Notes under the pieces: model-generated | The model's database searches: none | What the model was told of the DNA's origin: nothing | What the model saw: the letters and a program-made list of their open reading frames with translations, nothing else | In this document: one piece after another, positions 33,599 to 42,791 of the stretch | How positions within the stretch are numbered: the first letter of the stretch is position 1 | How the letters are laid out: each line of letters starts with the position of its first letter | Translations under genes and position numbers: made by a program | DNA from: Lichenicoccus sp964247695 | GTDB taxonomy: Bacteria > Pseudomonadota > Alphaproteobacteria > Acetobacterales > Acetobacteraceae | Assembly: GCA_964247695.1 (NCBI GenBank) | Contig: CAXTVI010000018.1 | Span: 1 to 64,000 of the forward strand | Length of the DNA stretch: 64,000 nt | Reading direction: 5' to 3'

Positions 33599-35224
33599 TC
33601 AGTGCGGCACCATCCAGTGGAAGACGAACTGCTGCAGCACGGCGATCACCCCAAGCAGGGTCGTCAGGATGATGGAATGCTTGAAGGTCTTCGAGAACAC
33701 GAGGCCTTCCTGGCCCCTGAGCGTAGTGACTGAAACGCCAGTCGAGATGTTCTGCGGCGAGATCATCTTGCCAAGTACGCCGCCCGACGAGCCGGTCGCG
33801 GCGAAGAGCAGCGGATCGAGCCCGAGTTGGTGCGCCGCCACCACCTGGAGGTTGCCGAACAGGGCGTTGCCGGAGGTGTCGCTGCCCGACAGGGCCACCG
33901 CCACCCAGCCGAGGAACGCCGAGACGAACGCGAAGAACAGGCCGAGATGCGAGGCTCCGTCACCGAGCGTGTAGGTCATGCCCGAGAAGTTCATCAGGAA
34001 GGCGAGGCCCATGATGACGGAGACGGTCAGCACCGCGGTCCGGATCTGCCGCCAGGTGGTGAGCGCACAGGCGACGAAGCGGCCCGGGGAGACGCGGAAC
34101 AAGGCCGCCGTGAGGATGGCGGCGAACAGGATCGCGGTGCCGGTCGCGAGCGGCTCGAAGCTCCAGACCGCGGCATAGGGCTTGTGATACAGCGTGATGT
34201 AGACGGCGTTGTCGAGGCCGGGCCAGTTGATCTTCTGCCGGCCGATCGCCGACAGACCGAGCTGCGTCCAGGCGATCACGACCACGCTGACGACGATCCA
34301 GGGTATCCAGCCCTGCCAGGGGGAGAGGCGCGGCGTCGCCGCGGCGCTCAGCGAGATCGGCACCGGATGCAGGTCGGTCTTGGCGGCGAACTTCGGATCC
34401 GGCGCCGGGCGCCAGACGCGCAGGAAGGCCACCGTGATTATGAGCGAGCCGAGCGACGCGAAGACGTCTGTCAGGCGGTAGTCGAAGTAGTTGGAGACCG
34501 CGAACTGGATGAGCGCGAAGGAGCCGCCGGCCGTGAGCAGCAGCGGCCACAGGGCGGCGATCGAGCGGCGGCCACCGAAGACGCCCATGACGTAAAAGGG
34601 CAGAATGAAGGCGAGGATCGGCAACTGCCGTCCGATCATCGCGCCGAGCTGTTCGGCCGGCAGGTGGGTGATCGCGCCGAGTACCGTCACCGGGATGCCG
34701 AGCGCCCCGTAGGCGACCGGCGCGGTGTCGAAGATCAGCGAGTAGGTCACGGCCTCGAGCGGTTCCCACCCAACCAGGATCAGCAGCGAGGACGAGATCG
34801 CGATCGTCGAGCCGAAGCCGGCGATGCCCTCGAGCAGGGCGCCGAAGCAGAAGCCCACGACGATCAGGACGACGCGGCGATCCGCCGGCAGGTTGTCGAG
34901 GATCCACTGGCGGAACGCGTCGAAGCGTCCGCTCACCACCGCGATGTTGTAGAGCAGGAGGGCGTTGAACGCGATCCACATGACTGGCCAGAGCGCGAAC
35001 ACCATGCCGTTGAGCGTGCTGTCGGCCGCGAGGAAGAGGGGCATGTGCCAGAACAGGATCGAGATCACGAGGCCGACGACCAGGCCGCCGACGGAGGCCT
35101 GCCAGGCCGGCCGACGCAGGATGCCGAGCATGACCAGCACGGTCGCGATTGGTAGCGCTGCCACGATGAAGGACAGCAGCAGGCTGCCCCCGATCGGCGT
35201 CAGGTCCTGATGGAACACGCTCAT
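33599..35224 (-). CDS. lctP: L-lactate permease (LctP family)
   Basis: A membrane transporter of about 541 residues with 12 or more hydrophobic helices, of the LctP family that imports L-lactate (and glycolate) with protons. Family motifs are ALLEGIAGFGSTIAI and SGVLGKMISPQN-type sequence near the C-terminus (SSGGVLGKMISPQNI). The start at 35224 (MSVFHQDL) is preferred; in-frame ATG 35236 and TTG 35254 are alternatives with no better ribosome site. It lies 82 bases downstream of the PLP enzyme gene on the same strand. No lldD/lutABC genes are adjacent. Confidence 0.88.
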   Translation of the reverse strand: MSVFHQDLTPIGGSLLLSFIVAALPIATVLVMLGILRRPAWQASVGGLVVGLVISILFWHMPLFLAADSTLNGMVFALWPVMWIAFNALLLYNIAVVSGRFDAFRQWILDNLPADRRVVLIVVGFCFGALLEGIAGFGSTIAISSSLLILVGWEPLEAVTYSLIFDTAPVAYGALGIPVTVLGAITHLPAEQLGAMIGRQLPILAFILPFYVMGVFGGRRSIAALWPLLLTAGGSFALIQFAVSNYFDYRLTDVFASLGSLIITVAFLRVWRPAPDPKFAAKTDLHPVPISLSAAATPRLSPWQGWIPWIVVSVVVIAWTQLGLSAIGRQKINWPGLDNAVYITLYHKPYAAVWSFEPLATGTAILFAAILTAALFRVSPGRFVACALTTWRQIRTAVLTVSVIMGLAFLMNFSGMTYTLGDGASHLGLFFAFVSAFLGWVAVALSGSDTSGNALFGNLQVVAAHQLGLDPLLFAATGSSGGVLGKMISPQNISTGVSVTTLRGQEGLVFSKTFKHSIILTTLLGVIAVLQQFVFHWMVPH

Positions 35225-35306
35225 CCCCCGAAACATCTTTGTTTTTGTTATCAAGGCACTTAGCAGCCGACCGGGCAGAATGGAAGGGCGCCGTCAGGGG
35301 CGAACG

Positions 35307-36545
35307 CTACTCCGACGCCGCCCGCAGCACGGCAAGGCCGCCTTCGAGATCGGCGATCAGCTCGTCCGGATCCTCCAGCCCGACATGCAGCCGGCAGGCG
35401 GGGCCGCCAAACCGGCTGCTCTCCAGGGTCCGGGTGATGGTCGGGTTGCTCGGCAGCGCCAGGCTTTCATAGCCGCCCCAGGATTCGCCGATCCCGAATA
35501 CGCCGAGCGCATCCACCATCGCATCGACCGCCGCCTGGCTGAAGCCCGGCCGGAACACCACGCCGAACAGGCTGCTGGCACCGGTGAAGTCGCGCGCCCA
35601 GAACTCGTGCCCGGGCGAGCCGGGCAGCGCCGGGTGCAGCACCTGCAGCACCTCGGGACGCGCCGCGAGCCAGACCGCCACTGCCAGCGCGGAGGCGGCC
35701 TGCCGTTCCAGCCGGACCCCGAGCGTGCGCAGGCCGCGCAGGGTGAGCCAGCAATCGTCCGGGCTCGCGTATTGTCCGAGCTGCAGTGCGCCATCGCGCA
35801 GCACCTGCCAGTCGTTGTCGTCGGCGACGGTGATGGCACCCAGGATCAGGTCGGCATGGCCGGCGGCATACTTGGTCAGCGCCTGGATCGAGATGTCGAC
35901 GCCGTGCTCGAACGGCTGGAACACGTGCAGTCCCCAGGTATTGTCGAGCATCAGCTTGGCGCCGCACTCGTGCGCAACGCGGGCCAGCATTGGCACGTCC
36001 TGCACCTCGAAGGTATGGCTGCCCGGGCTCTCGGCCATCACCACCTGGGTGTTCGGCCGCATCAGCGCGTGCAGCGCCGCTTCCGGCAGCATCGGCTCGT
36101 AGTACGTGGTCTCGACGCCCATGCGCTGCAGCATGGTGTCGCAGAACCGACGTGTCGGGCCATAGATGCAATCCGGCACCAGGCAGTGGCCGCCGGCGCC
36201 AAGGAACGCGAGCAAGGGTGTCGTGCAGGCGGCCGAACCGGACGAGACGATCTGGCTGTGCGTGCCGCCCTCGATCTCGGCGATCGCCGCTTCCAGGTGG
36301 AACTGCGTCGGCGTCCCGCAGGCGCCGTAGGTCAGCTCGTGCGCGTAGCGCCGGGCGCCGTTCTGGCGCAGCGCGTGCAGGCTCGGGAACAGGACGGTCG
36401 AGCCGCGCGACACCGGGGGGTTGACGAAGCCGTGGCTCTCCAAGGCGCTGTCCGGGCCCTGCTCGTACAGCGTGTCGCGCCCGGTGCGAACCAGACGGGT
36501 CGACAGCGAACGCCAGCCGGCCGACACGCGCTCGCGGTCGGTCAC
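35307..36545 (-). CDS. metC: Cystathionine beta-lyase-like PLP enzyme (Cys/Met metabolism family)
   Basis: A 412-residue fold-type I PLP enzyme. The cofactor lysine is K225 in QALTKYAAGHADL, with SSGSAA near 101-106 and the Asp of LMLDNTW above the cofactor. The sequence is closest in feel to alphaproteobacterial cystathionine beta-lyase (cystathionine to homocysteine, pyruvate, ammonia), although gamma-lyase or synthase activity cannot be excluded. The GTG start at 36545 overlaps the sulfurtransferase stop by 4 bases (GTGA), fixing the start and showing coupling. Confidence 0.85.
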   Translation of the reverse strand: MTDRERVSAGWRSLSTRLVRTGRDTLYEQGPDSALESHGFVNPPVSRGSTVLFPSLHALRQNGARRYAHELTYGACGTPTQFHLEAAIAEIEGGTHSQIVSSGSAACTTPLLAFLGAGGHCLVPDCIYGPTRRFCDTMLQRMGVETTYYEPMLPEAALHALMRPNTQVVMAESPGSHTFEVQDVPMLARVAHECGAKLMLDNTWGLHVFQPFEHGVDISIQALTKYAAGHADLILGAITVADDNDWQVLRDGALQLGQYASPDDCWLTLRGLRTLGVRLERQAASALAVAVWLAARPEVLQVLHPALPGSPGHEFWARDFTGASSLFGVVFRPGFSQAAVDAMVDALGVFGIGESWGGYESLALPSNPTITRTLESSRFGGPACRLHVGLEDPDELIADLEGGLAVLRAASE

Positions 36546-37396
36546 GGCCGGTCTCCGACGGTGCCGCGCGGCAGCTCCGGATGGCTGGCCCACTCGGTCC
36601 AGGAGCCGTCGAACAGCGCGCCCGGTGGATATCCGGCGACCCGCAGGGCGAGCGACAGCACCGAGGCGGTCAGGCCGGAGCCGCAGGTGGTGACCACGCT
36701 GCTCGCCGGGCCGATGCCGGCGGCCTCGAACCGGTCGCGCAGCGACGCCGGCGGCAGCATGCGCCGGTCGGCGGTCAGCAGCTCGGCGAAGGGCAGGCTG
36801 GAGCTGCCGGGAATATGGCCGCCGGGCAGCCCGGCACGCGGCTCGGGAGCTGTACCTTCCCAGCGGCCCCGGCTGCGCGCGTCGATGACCACCGCCGCCC
36901 GCTCGCCGCCCGCAATCCGGATCATGTCACCAAGCCCGACCAGACGCTCGCTACGCAGCCGCGGCGTGAAGCGGGCGGGCGCAGGAGGCAGCGGCTCCCC
37001 TGACTCGAGCGGATAATCGAGCGCGCGCCACGACTCCAAGCCGCCATCGAGCACCTGCGCCGCGTCATGGCCGAACAGCCCTAGCAGCCACCAGCCGCGC
37101 GCCGACCCGACCAGGCCGAGCTGGTCGTACAGCACGACCCGGCTCGCATCGGCCACGCCCAAGGCTGCGACCAGACGTGCGAACCGTCCCTGGCTCGGAA
37201 CCATGTGCGGCAGCTCGCCCTCAGGGTCGGATACCGCCTCGATGTCGAAGCGGCGCGCGCCCGGCAGGTGCGCGGCCAGGTACAGCTCCTCCGGATCGTA
37301 GCTCTCGCCGGGCAGCAGCACGGTCGCATCGAGAAGGACAAGACCGGGGGTTCCGAGCATGGCGCGCAGATCGTGCGGAGTGATCAGCGGTGTCAT
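36542..37396 (-). CDS. Thiosulfate / 3-mercaptopyruvate sulfurtransferase
   Basis: A 284-residue protein with two rhodanese domains (about 1-130 inactive, 150-284 active). The catalytic cysteine is C238 in CGSGLT, the loop type of 3-mercaptopyruvate sulfurtransferases rather than thiosulfate rhodaneses. The start at 37396 (MTPLITPHDL) fits the family; a longer frame adds 27 poor residues. Co-translation with metC suggests a shared role in cysteine and sulfide metabolism. Confidence 0.9.
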   Translation of the reverse strand: MTPLITPHDLRAMLGTPGLVLLDATVLLPGESYDPEELYLAAHLPGARRFDIEAVSDPEGELPHMVPSQGRFARLVAALGVADASRVVLYDQLGLVGSARGWWLLGLFGHDAAQVLDGGLESWRALDYPLESGEPLPPAPARFTPRLRSERLVGLGDMIRIAGGERAAVVIDARSRGRWEGTAPEPRAGLPGGHIPGSSSLPFAELLTADRRMLPPASLRDRFEAAGIGPASSVVTTCGSGLTASVLSLALRVAGYPPGALFDGSWTEWASHPELPRGTVGDRP

Positions 37397-37454
37397 GCGG
37401 ACGAAGTCCCGTGAGGCGACCTCGCGGGAGTGCGAGTCGTGCCGCGTCAGCAGA

Positions 37455-38339
37455 TCACTGCACGGCGTGTGCCGCAAGCAGCTCCCGGACCCGACGCGCG
37501 GCTGCGGCGCCCTTCAGGCTGTCCCGCCACATCGCCTCGGCGACGCGCTGGTGCGAGCTGACCGCCTCGGGCGCGCTGGTGACCAGGGCGACGCCGTTGG
37601 CGTTGACGGAGCTCGCATCGCTGCGGAACGGGTTGATGGCGAGCGCCGCCCGATCGCGCTGGCGCAGCAGGGTGCAGGTGGTTGTCGGCTCGGCACCCGG
37701 GATCAGGCTGAACTGCAGGCCCATCGGCTCGGTCTCGAGCATGGCGGCGATGTTCTGCACTTCGGCCGCCGCGACACGGCGGCAATAGGCGCGCAGCGTC
37801 GGGCTCACCCGCATGCTGTCGGCGACACCCTGCTCGAGGAACCGCTGCAGCACCGGCTCGGCGATCATGGTGATGAGGTTCGGGCGGCGCAGCTGGTACG
37901 CCCGCTTGCGGGCGGCCATGATGCCGAGCACCTGCTCGGACAGCGCCCGCGTCGTCGGCGCCTCGGCACCGGCCTGCTCCGCGCTCTCGGCGAACACCTG
38001 GGCCAGCAGCGCGTCGTAATCGTCCGAGGTGACCAGGTAGGCCAGCGGCTCGCCGACCTGCAGCACCTGGTCGGCGGTCTCCTCGAGCTGGCGCATGCGC
38101 TCGAAGAAGCCGATCGTGCGGCTGTAGTACTCGACGCCGATGCCGAGCAGCGACAACGGCGAGATCTTGAGAAGCTCGGCCAGGCGCTGGACCGTGTCGA
38201 GCTTGATCACCTCGCCCTTCTCGTAGCGGTAGAGGGCCGCGCGTGACACGCCTAGCCTGGCCGCGATCTCCTCGGCACGCATGCCGGATTCCAGGCGATA
38301 GGCTCTCAACTGCTGGCCGATCTCGTTCAGTCGCATCAT
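37455..38339 (-). CDS. XRE-family transcriptional regulator
   Basis: A 294-residue regulator with an N-terminal Cro/CI helix-turn-helix (LRAYRLESGMRAEEIAARLGVSR, about residues 10-65) and a long C-terminal domain of unknown ligand, possibly GAF-like. It is 58 bases upstream of the sulfurtransferase-metC pair on the same strand and divergent from the AI-2E-family gene. It may regulate either, and an inverted repeat in the divergent region (38427-38446) is a candidate site. Confidence 0.85.
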   Translation of the reverse strand: MMRLNEIGQQLRAYRLESGMRAEEIAARLGVSRAALYRYEKGEVIKLDTVQRLAELLKISPLSLLGIGVEYYSRTIGFFERMRQLEETADQVLQVGEPLAYLVTSDDYDALLAQVFAESAEQAGAEAPTTRALSEQVLGIMAARKRAYQLRRPNLITMIAEPVLQRFLEQGVADSMRVSPTLRAYCRRVAAAEVQNIAAMLETEPMGLQFSLIPGAEPTTTCTLLRQRDRAALAINPFRSDASSVNANGVALVTSAPEAVSSHQRVAEAMWRDSLKGAAAARRVRELLAAHAVQ

Positions 38340-38426
38340 CTCTGTCCCTGACCCGTCCGGGTGCCGCCGCGCGCCCGAAGTTCAAAAAAGCCGGTCGCGC
38401 GAAGGTGGAGCACCGAATCCATCAAT

Positions 38427-38446
38427 AACACGTTAAAGCACGTGTT
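38427..38446. promoter_or_regulatory. Candidate operator in the XRE / AI-2E divergent region
   Basis: AACACG (38427-38432) and CGTGTT (38441-38446) form an inverted repeat with an 8-base A/T-rich spacer, in the AT-richest part of the 253-bp gap. XRE regulators often bind such dyads near their own promoter. Autoregulation is inference. Confidence 0.35.
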
Positions 38447-38592
38447 TCATCGCTTTGCATCACGTAATAGTTTTCCTCTCAAAACATTGGCGGCTTTTCG
38501 CAGGGCGCGTCCGCCGCCGCCTCTCGCTCCGGCGTGCGTAAAATGGGAAGGTCCCGGCTGCCGCCAGCCCGGCGGAAGATGTGCGGCGAAAG

Positions 38593-39768
38593 ATGTGCAT
38601 GGCCGAGCGAATCATGATGGGTCTGCTGATAACCGGCATCGCTGCCGGCTGCGTGATCGTCCTGTATCCGTTTTTCTCTGCCATCCTCTGGGCGGCGATA
38701 CTGACCTTCACCACCTGGCCGGTCTACAAGCATCTGGCACACCGCTCCGGTCCCTATACGGCGGCTGCCCTAATGATGCTGGTGACCGCACTCCTGGTCG
38801 TGCTGCCGCTGGCGCTCGTGGCGTCCGAGGGCGTGGCCGATGCGCCGGGGATCCTGCATGCGGTCGAGGGGCTGGTGGCACTGCACCTGCCGGAGCCGCC
38901 GCGCTGGGTCGCGACCACTCCCGTGATCGGACGTCAGGTCGCCATCACCTGGGAAAAATGGTCCGCCGACCTCTCGGCCGCCGGCGCCTTCGTGCAACCC
39001 TATCTCGGCACCATCGCGTCCCGCGTGCTCGCCCTGCTGGTGCAGATCGCCAGCGGCCTGGTGCAACTGGTGCTGGCCCTGTTCATCGCCTTCTTCTTCT
39101 GGGTCGGTGGCGACCGGCTGGGCGCGCACCTCACCGCCATCATCCGGCGCATCGCAGGCTCGTATGCCGACCGGCTGCTCGGGGTCACCGGCAGCACCGT
39201 GCGTGGAACCGTCTATGGCATCCTCGGCACCGCGATCGTGCAGGGCATCCTCACCGGCATCGGCTTCTACATCGCCGGCGTGCCGAACCCGGTGCTGTTC
39301 GGCGGCATCGCCGCCTTCGTCGCGGTGCTGCCGATCGGCGCTCCCCTGGTCTGGGTGCCGGCCGCGATCTGGCTCGGCCTCGCGCACCATCTCGGCTGGG
39401 GCATCTTTCTGGCCGCCTACGGCGTGGTGGCGATCTCCGGCGCCGACCACGTCATCCGCCCGGTCTTCATCGCGCGTGGAGCGCAACTCCCCTACCTGCT
39501 GACGGTGCTCGGCGTGCTCGGTGGCGTGCTCGCCTTCGGCGGCCTCGGCATCTTCCTCGGGCCGGTGCTGCTCGGCGTCGGCTACACGCTGGTGATCGAA
39601 TTCGCGGCGAACGGCCGGGACGCCGCGGGCCGCGAGCGTGATATCGCAGGCGCTTACAGCGATGGGCGGCCGCCGGTCCGCGAGCCCCTGAGCCTTCCGG
39701 AGACGGGGGCGCCGGTGGAGCGGTCGGACCAGCGGCAGGCCCAGGCGGGCGTGAAGTCCGAAGCATGA
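38593..39768 (+). CDS. AI-2E family transporter (PerM/YdiK-like)
   Basis: A membrane protein of about 391 residues with about eight helices in the UPF0118/AI-2E arrangement. Two helices are at the N-terminus, followed by a soluble stretch (about 90-140), then more helices with the ISGADHVIRPVFIARGAQLPYLL signature of the family. Despite the family name, most members have no proven link to autoinducer-2; some act as ion antiporters. Starts at 38593 and 38599 are both possible. It overlaps the next gene by 4 bases (ATGA). Confidence 0.85.
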   Translation: MCMAERIMMGLLITGIAAGCVIVLYPFFSAILWAAILTFTTWPVYKHLAHRSGPYTAAALMMLVTALLVVLPLALVASEGVADAPGILHAVEGLVALHLPEPPRWVATTPVIGRQVAITWEKWSADLSAAGAFVQPYLGTIASRVLALLVQIASGLVQLVLALFIAFFFWVGGDRLGAHLTAIIRRIAGSYADRLLGVTGSTVRGTVYGILGTAIVQGILTGIGFYIAGVPNPVLFGGIAAFVAVLPIGAPLVWVPAAIWLGLAHHLGWGIFLAAYGVVAISGADHVIRPVFIARGAQLPYLLTVLGVLGGVLAFGGLGIFLGPVLLGVGYTLVIEFAANGRDAAGRERDIAGAYSDGRPPVREPLSLPETGAPVERSDQRQAQAGVKSEA

Positions 39769-40391
39769 AGATCGTCAGCTGGAACCTGCTGCGCCGCGTC
39801 GGCGCCTCGATCGACGACGTCATTGCGCTGATCGCCGAGCAGGGCCCGGACCTGATGCTGATGCAGGAGGCGACCAGCGAGATCGACCACCTGCCTCAGC
39901 GCATCGGCGGCCACTACGCACGCTCGCCGCTGCCCGGCCGCATCCACGGGGTCGCGTGCTGGAGCCCGACGCGCTTCCTCGAGCCGCCGGTGATCTGGCC
40001 GCTGCAGCCCGGCACGCTGATACGGCGGGTTTGCCAGGTCATCACCTGCGGCGACTTCGCGGTCGCCAACGTGCATCTCTCGCACGGCCAGGTACTGAAC
40101 CGCCGGCAGCTGCGGCTGATCGCCGAACGCCTGCCGTTCCGTGCCGCAGTGCTCGGCGACTACAACCTGGTGGGACCGGCCCTGGTACCGGGCTTCCACG
40201 ACGTGGGCCCGCGTGGCCCGACCCACCGCATGGCGGACATGGTGCCGATCAGGCTCGATCGCTGCCTGGTGCGCGGCCTGGAATGTGTCGCCGCCGAGAT
40301 CCTGCCGCACCGACCGTCGGATCACCACCCGATCAAGGTCGTCCTGCGTACCGGGCCGGCTCCTGCAGATAAGCCCGCGTCCTACAGGTAG
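39765..40391 (+). CDS. Endonuclease/exonuclease/phosphatase family protein
   Basis: A 208-residue single-domain protein of the EEP fold: MKIVSWNLLRR at the start, the metal-binding Glu in LMLMQEAT near 42-48, NVHLSHGQ near 98-105, LGDYN near 130-134, and the terminal SDHHPI with the catalytic His pair. It may be a nuclease, a phospholipase-like enzyme or another phosphodiesterase. It is coupled to the AI-2E gene by an ATGA overlap. Its 3' end overlaps the convergent cardiolipin synthase gene by 10 bases, and that enzyme is also a phosphodiesterase-type lipid enzyme; the pairing may be chance. Confidence 0.85.
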   Translation: MKIVSWNLLRRVGASIDDVIALIAEQGPDLMLMQEATSEIDHLPQRIGGHYARSPLPGRIHGVACWSPTRFLEPPVIWPLQPGTLIRRVCQVITCGDFAVANVHLSHGQVLNRRQLRLIAERLPFRAAVLGDYNLVGPALVPGFHDVGPRGPTHRMADMVPIRLDRCLVRGLECVAAEILPHRPSDHHPIKVVLRTGPAPADKPASYR

Positions 40392-41797
40392 GGAAGCATC
40401 AGCCGGGCCGCGGAGTCGCGGATGCGCACCGGGAAAGAGCGCTGTTCGATCGTCTCCGGATCATAGCGCTCGTTCCGGTGGGCACAGATGAAGCCGTCCA
40501 GCTCGCGCGCCAGCGCCGCGTCATGCACCTCGACATTGAGCTCGAAATTCAGCCGCAGGCTGCGGACATCCTGGTTGGCGCTCCCGATGAACGACCATTT
40601 CTCGTCCACGACCATGAGCTTGGAGTGGTTGAAGGGCGGCGCGGAGAGCCAGATCCGCACGCCGGCCTCGAGCAGCGGGATGTTGTTCGGCGTGCGCGCC
40701 CAGTCGATGGCGCGGTGGTTGCTCTCCTTCGGCAGGACCAGGTCGATGGTCACCCCGCGCATCGCCGACATCGCCAGCACGGTCAGCAGGCGCTCGTCCG
40801 GCAGGAAGTACGGTGTCATGATCCGGATCGAGGCGCGGGCGAGTGCGACCCCCTGCATGATCGCGAACTCGATCTTCTCGAGATCCGAATCCGGTCCGGA
40901 GGTCACGACACGGCACAGCGCGTCGCCGCGCACCGGCGGGTCGGCATAGAATGCTGCCTCGTCGAGATCCTCGCCGGTGGTGAAGGACCAGTCCTTGGCG
41001 AAGGCCTCGGTGAGCTGGTGCACCACCGGGCCCTCGATCCGGAAATGCGTGTCGGAGACCGGGTGGCGCGGGCGGCTGCTCAGCACGTTCTCGACGGCGA
41101 TGTTCATGCCCCCGGTGAACCCGACGCAGCCATCGAGCACCAGGATCTTCTTGTGGGTGCGCAGGTTGATGAACGGCATGCGCCAAGGCAGCGTCGAGTG
41201 CATGAACCGCGCGACCGGCACGCCCTGGCGATGCAGCGCGCGGGCCACCCCGCAGGCGAAGTAGCCGCTGCCTATTCCGTCAACCAGCACCCGCACCGCG
41301 ACGCCGCGTGCCTTTGCTGCCGCCACTGCCTCGATGAAGCGGATGCCGACCGCGTCGTCGTGAAAGATGTAGGAGCAGAGCAGCAGGCTCTGTCGTGCCT
41401 GTCCGATCGCCTCCAGCATGACCGGATAGGCGTCGTCGCCGTCATGGAAGCAGCGCACGGCGTTGCCGGGCAGCAGCGGGCGGTCGGTGAGCCGCCCGAC
41501 CGCCTCGACCAGGGGGGCGAGGCTGCCCTCGATGTCCGGTGTGCCGATGCCGGCGCCGCGCCGGCTCGTCCAGGGCCGCTCGTTGCTCATCCGCTGCGCC
41601 AGCCGGCGCACCCGGTTGATGCCGAAGGTCAGGTACAACAACCCGCCGATGATCGGCGTCAGCCAGGACAGGCCGATCCAGCCGATCGCCGCCCCGATCT
41701 CTCGCTTGGTGCGCAGCGCATGCAGGGTGACGCAGATCGGCACGACGATCCGGAGCGGCCACAGCAGGTCGTCCGTCAGCGCCGCCAGCGCATGCAC
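40382..41797 (-). CDS. cls: Cardiolipin synthase (PLD family)
   Basis: A 471-residue membrane enzyme that condenses two phosphatidylglycerol molecules (or uses a related donor) to cardiolipin. Two N-terminal membrane helices (about 10-60) lead to two phospholipase D domains with HKKILVLDGCVGFTGG near 215-230 and HSKLMVVDEKWSFIGSAN near 390-407, both full HxKxxxxD motifs. Length matches ClsA-type enzymes. Confidence 0.92.
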   Translation of the reverse strand: MHALAALTDDLLWPLRIVVPICVTLHALRTKREIGAAIGWIGLSWLTPIIGGLLYLTFGINRVRRLAQRMSNERPWTSRRGAGIGTPDIEGSLAPLVEAVGRLTDRPLLPGNAVRCFHDGDDAYPVMLEAIGQARQSLLLCSYIFHDDAVGIRFIEAVAAAKARGVAVRVLVDGIGSGYFACGVARALHRQGVPVARFMHSTLPWRMPFINLRTHKKILVLDGCVGFTGGMNIAVENVLSSRPRHPVSDTHFRIEGPVVHQLTEAFAKDWSFTTGEDLDEAAFYADPPVRGDALCRVVTSGPDSDLEKIEFAIMQGVALARASIRIMTPYFLPDERLLTVLAMSAMRGVTIDLVLPKESNHRAIDWARTPNNIPLLEAGVRIWLSAPPFNHSKLMVVDEKWSFIGSANQDVRSLRLNFELNVEVHDAALARELDGFICAHRNERYDPETIEQRSFPVRIRDSAARLMLPYL

Positions 41798-41951
41798 GTC
41801 AAGGCGGCCGTTCAGCGCCGCTCCAATTCAGCCGTCCCGCGGGCGTCAACCATCCGGAAACGACTTCCTGCCATCATGCGGGGGGAGACCGGCGGGAGCA
41901 GGATCATTGTCATCAGCGCAACGATGCCCGCTGCCGGGTGATCCGGCCAGG

Positions 41952-42368
41952 ATGCTGCTCGATCCCTGCGACGTACGACTCCGCACTGTGGCGCGACGGA
42001 CGCAGGGTGAGGCCTCCCGGTTGCGGGGTGCGGCAATCGAGAACCGGGTGTGCCAAGCGCTGCGGCAGCGCGGCTGGACGATCCTGCTGCGACGCGCACG
42101 CACCGCCTGCGGCGAGATCGACATCGTGGCCTCGCATTCTGCGGACAACCTTGTGGCGTTCATCGAGGTGAAAGCGCGGCCGGTGCTGTCGGATGCGGCC
42201 TGCGCATTGTCGCCGCGTCAGCGCCGGCGCCTGATCGGTGCCGCTTCCATCCTGCAGGGCCTGCATCCGGAATGGAGCGAAAGCACACTGCGGTTCGACC
42301 TGATCGCGGTCGACGCGGACGGCCGGATGCGGCGCATCGCCGACGCGTTCAGGATCGGCGATGACTGA
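41952..42368 (+). CDS. yraN: YraN family protein (UPF0102, predicted endonuclease-fold)
   Basis: A 138-residue restriction-endonuclease-fold protein. The ERxAxxxLxxxGxxIL region (here IENRVCQALRQRGWTIL), the GEIDIVA motif and the FIEVKAR motif with the catalytic-type E and K are all present. Function is unproven, though it is common near rsmI and ribosomal maturation genes elsewhere, which are not found here. ATG 41952 is used; the frame is open further upstream without support. Confidence 0.88.
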   Translation: MLLDPCDVRLRTVARRTQGEASRLRGAAIENRVCQALRQRGWTILLRRARTACGEIDIVASHSADNLVAFIEVKARPVLSDAACALSPRQRRRLIGAASILQGLHPEWSESTLRFDLIAVDADGRMRRIADAFRIGDD

Positions 42369-42394
42369 CCGGGCGTGCGGCGTTCGCTCCGGGA

Positions 42395-42694
42395 TCAGCG
42401 GCGGTGGCGTCTGAAACCGGTATGGATGCTGGAATGATGCCGGTATGCCGCCGCATGCACGGCGTGGCTGATCCCGCCCGCGCTGCGGATGCGGCGCATC
42501 GCCATCGCCTGCCGATACATGGGCCGGTACATGGGCCGATAGATCGGGCGCGGAGCGGCGGTCAGCGCGTCCAGCGTCAGCTTGCTGGCTTCGCTGTCGG
42601 TCACGACATGCTGGGCGGCTGCGGGACGCAGACATGGTCCGGACAGGACGGCGATGCCGAGGACAGCGCAGACCGCGATCGAGCGTAACGACAT
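42395..42694 (-). CDS. Small secreted protein of unknown function
   Basis: A 99-residue protein with a good signal peptide (about residues 1-28, ending PAAAQ) and a short, basic mature part. The mature part contains the repeated segment YRPMYRPMYR and several His and Arg residues near its end. The start at 42694 is used because it places the signal at the N-terminus; an upstream extension adds 46 residues with no support. Nothing matches a known family. Confidence 0.55.
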   Translation of the reverse strand: MSLRSIAVCAVLGIAVLSGPCLRPAAAQHVVTDSEASKLTLDALTAAPRPIYRPMYRPMYRQAMAMRRIRSAGGISHAVHAAAYRHHSSIHTGFRRHRR

Positions 42695-42791
42695 CCCATG
42701 TCCCCCCGGACCGTCCGTTTGCAATCCGACGACTACGACAGACCCGAGGCCCAGGTAAAGCACGCCTTTGGCTCGGGCGCCCGGAGGCGCT

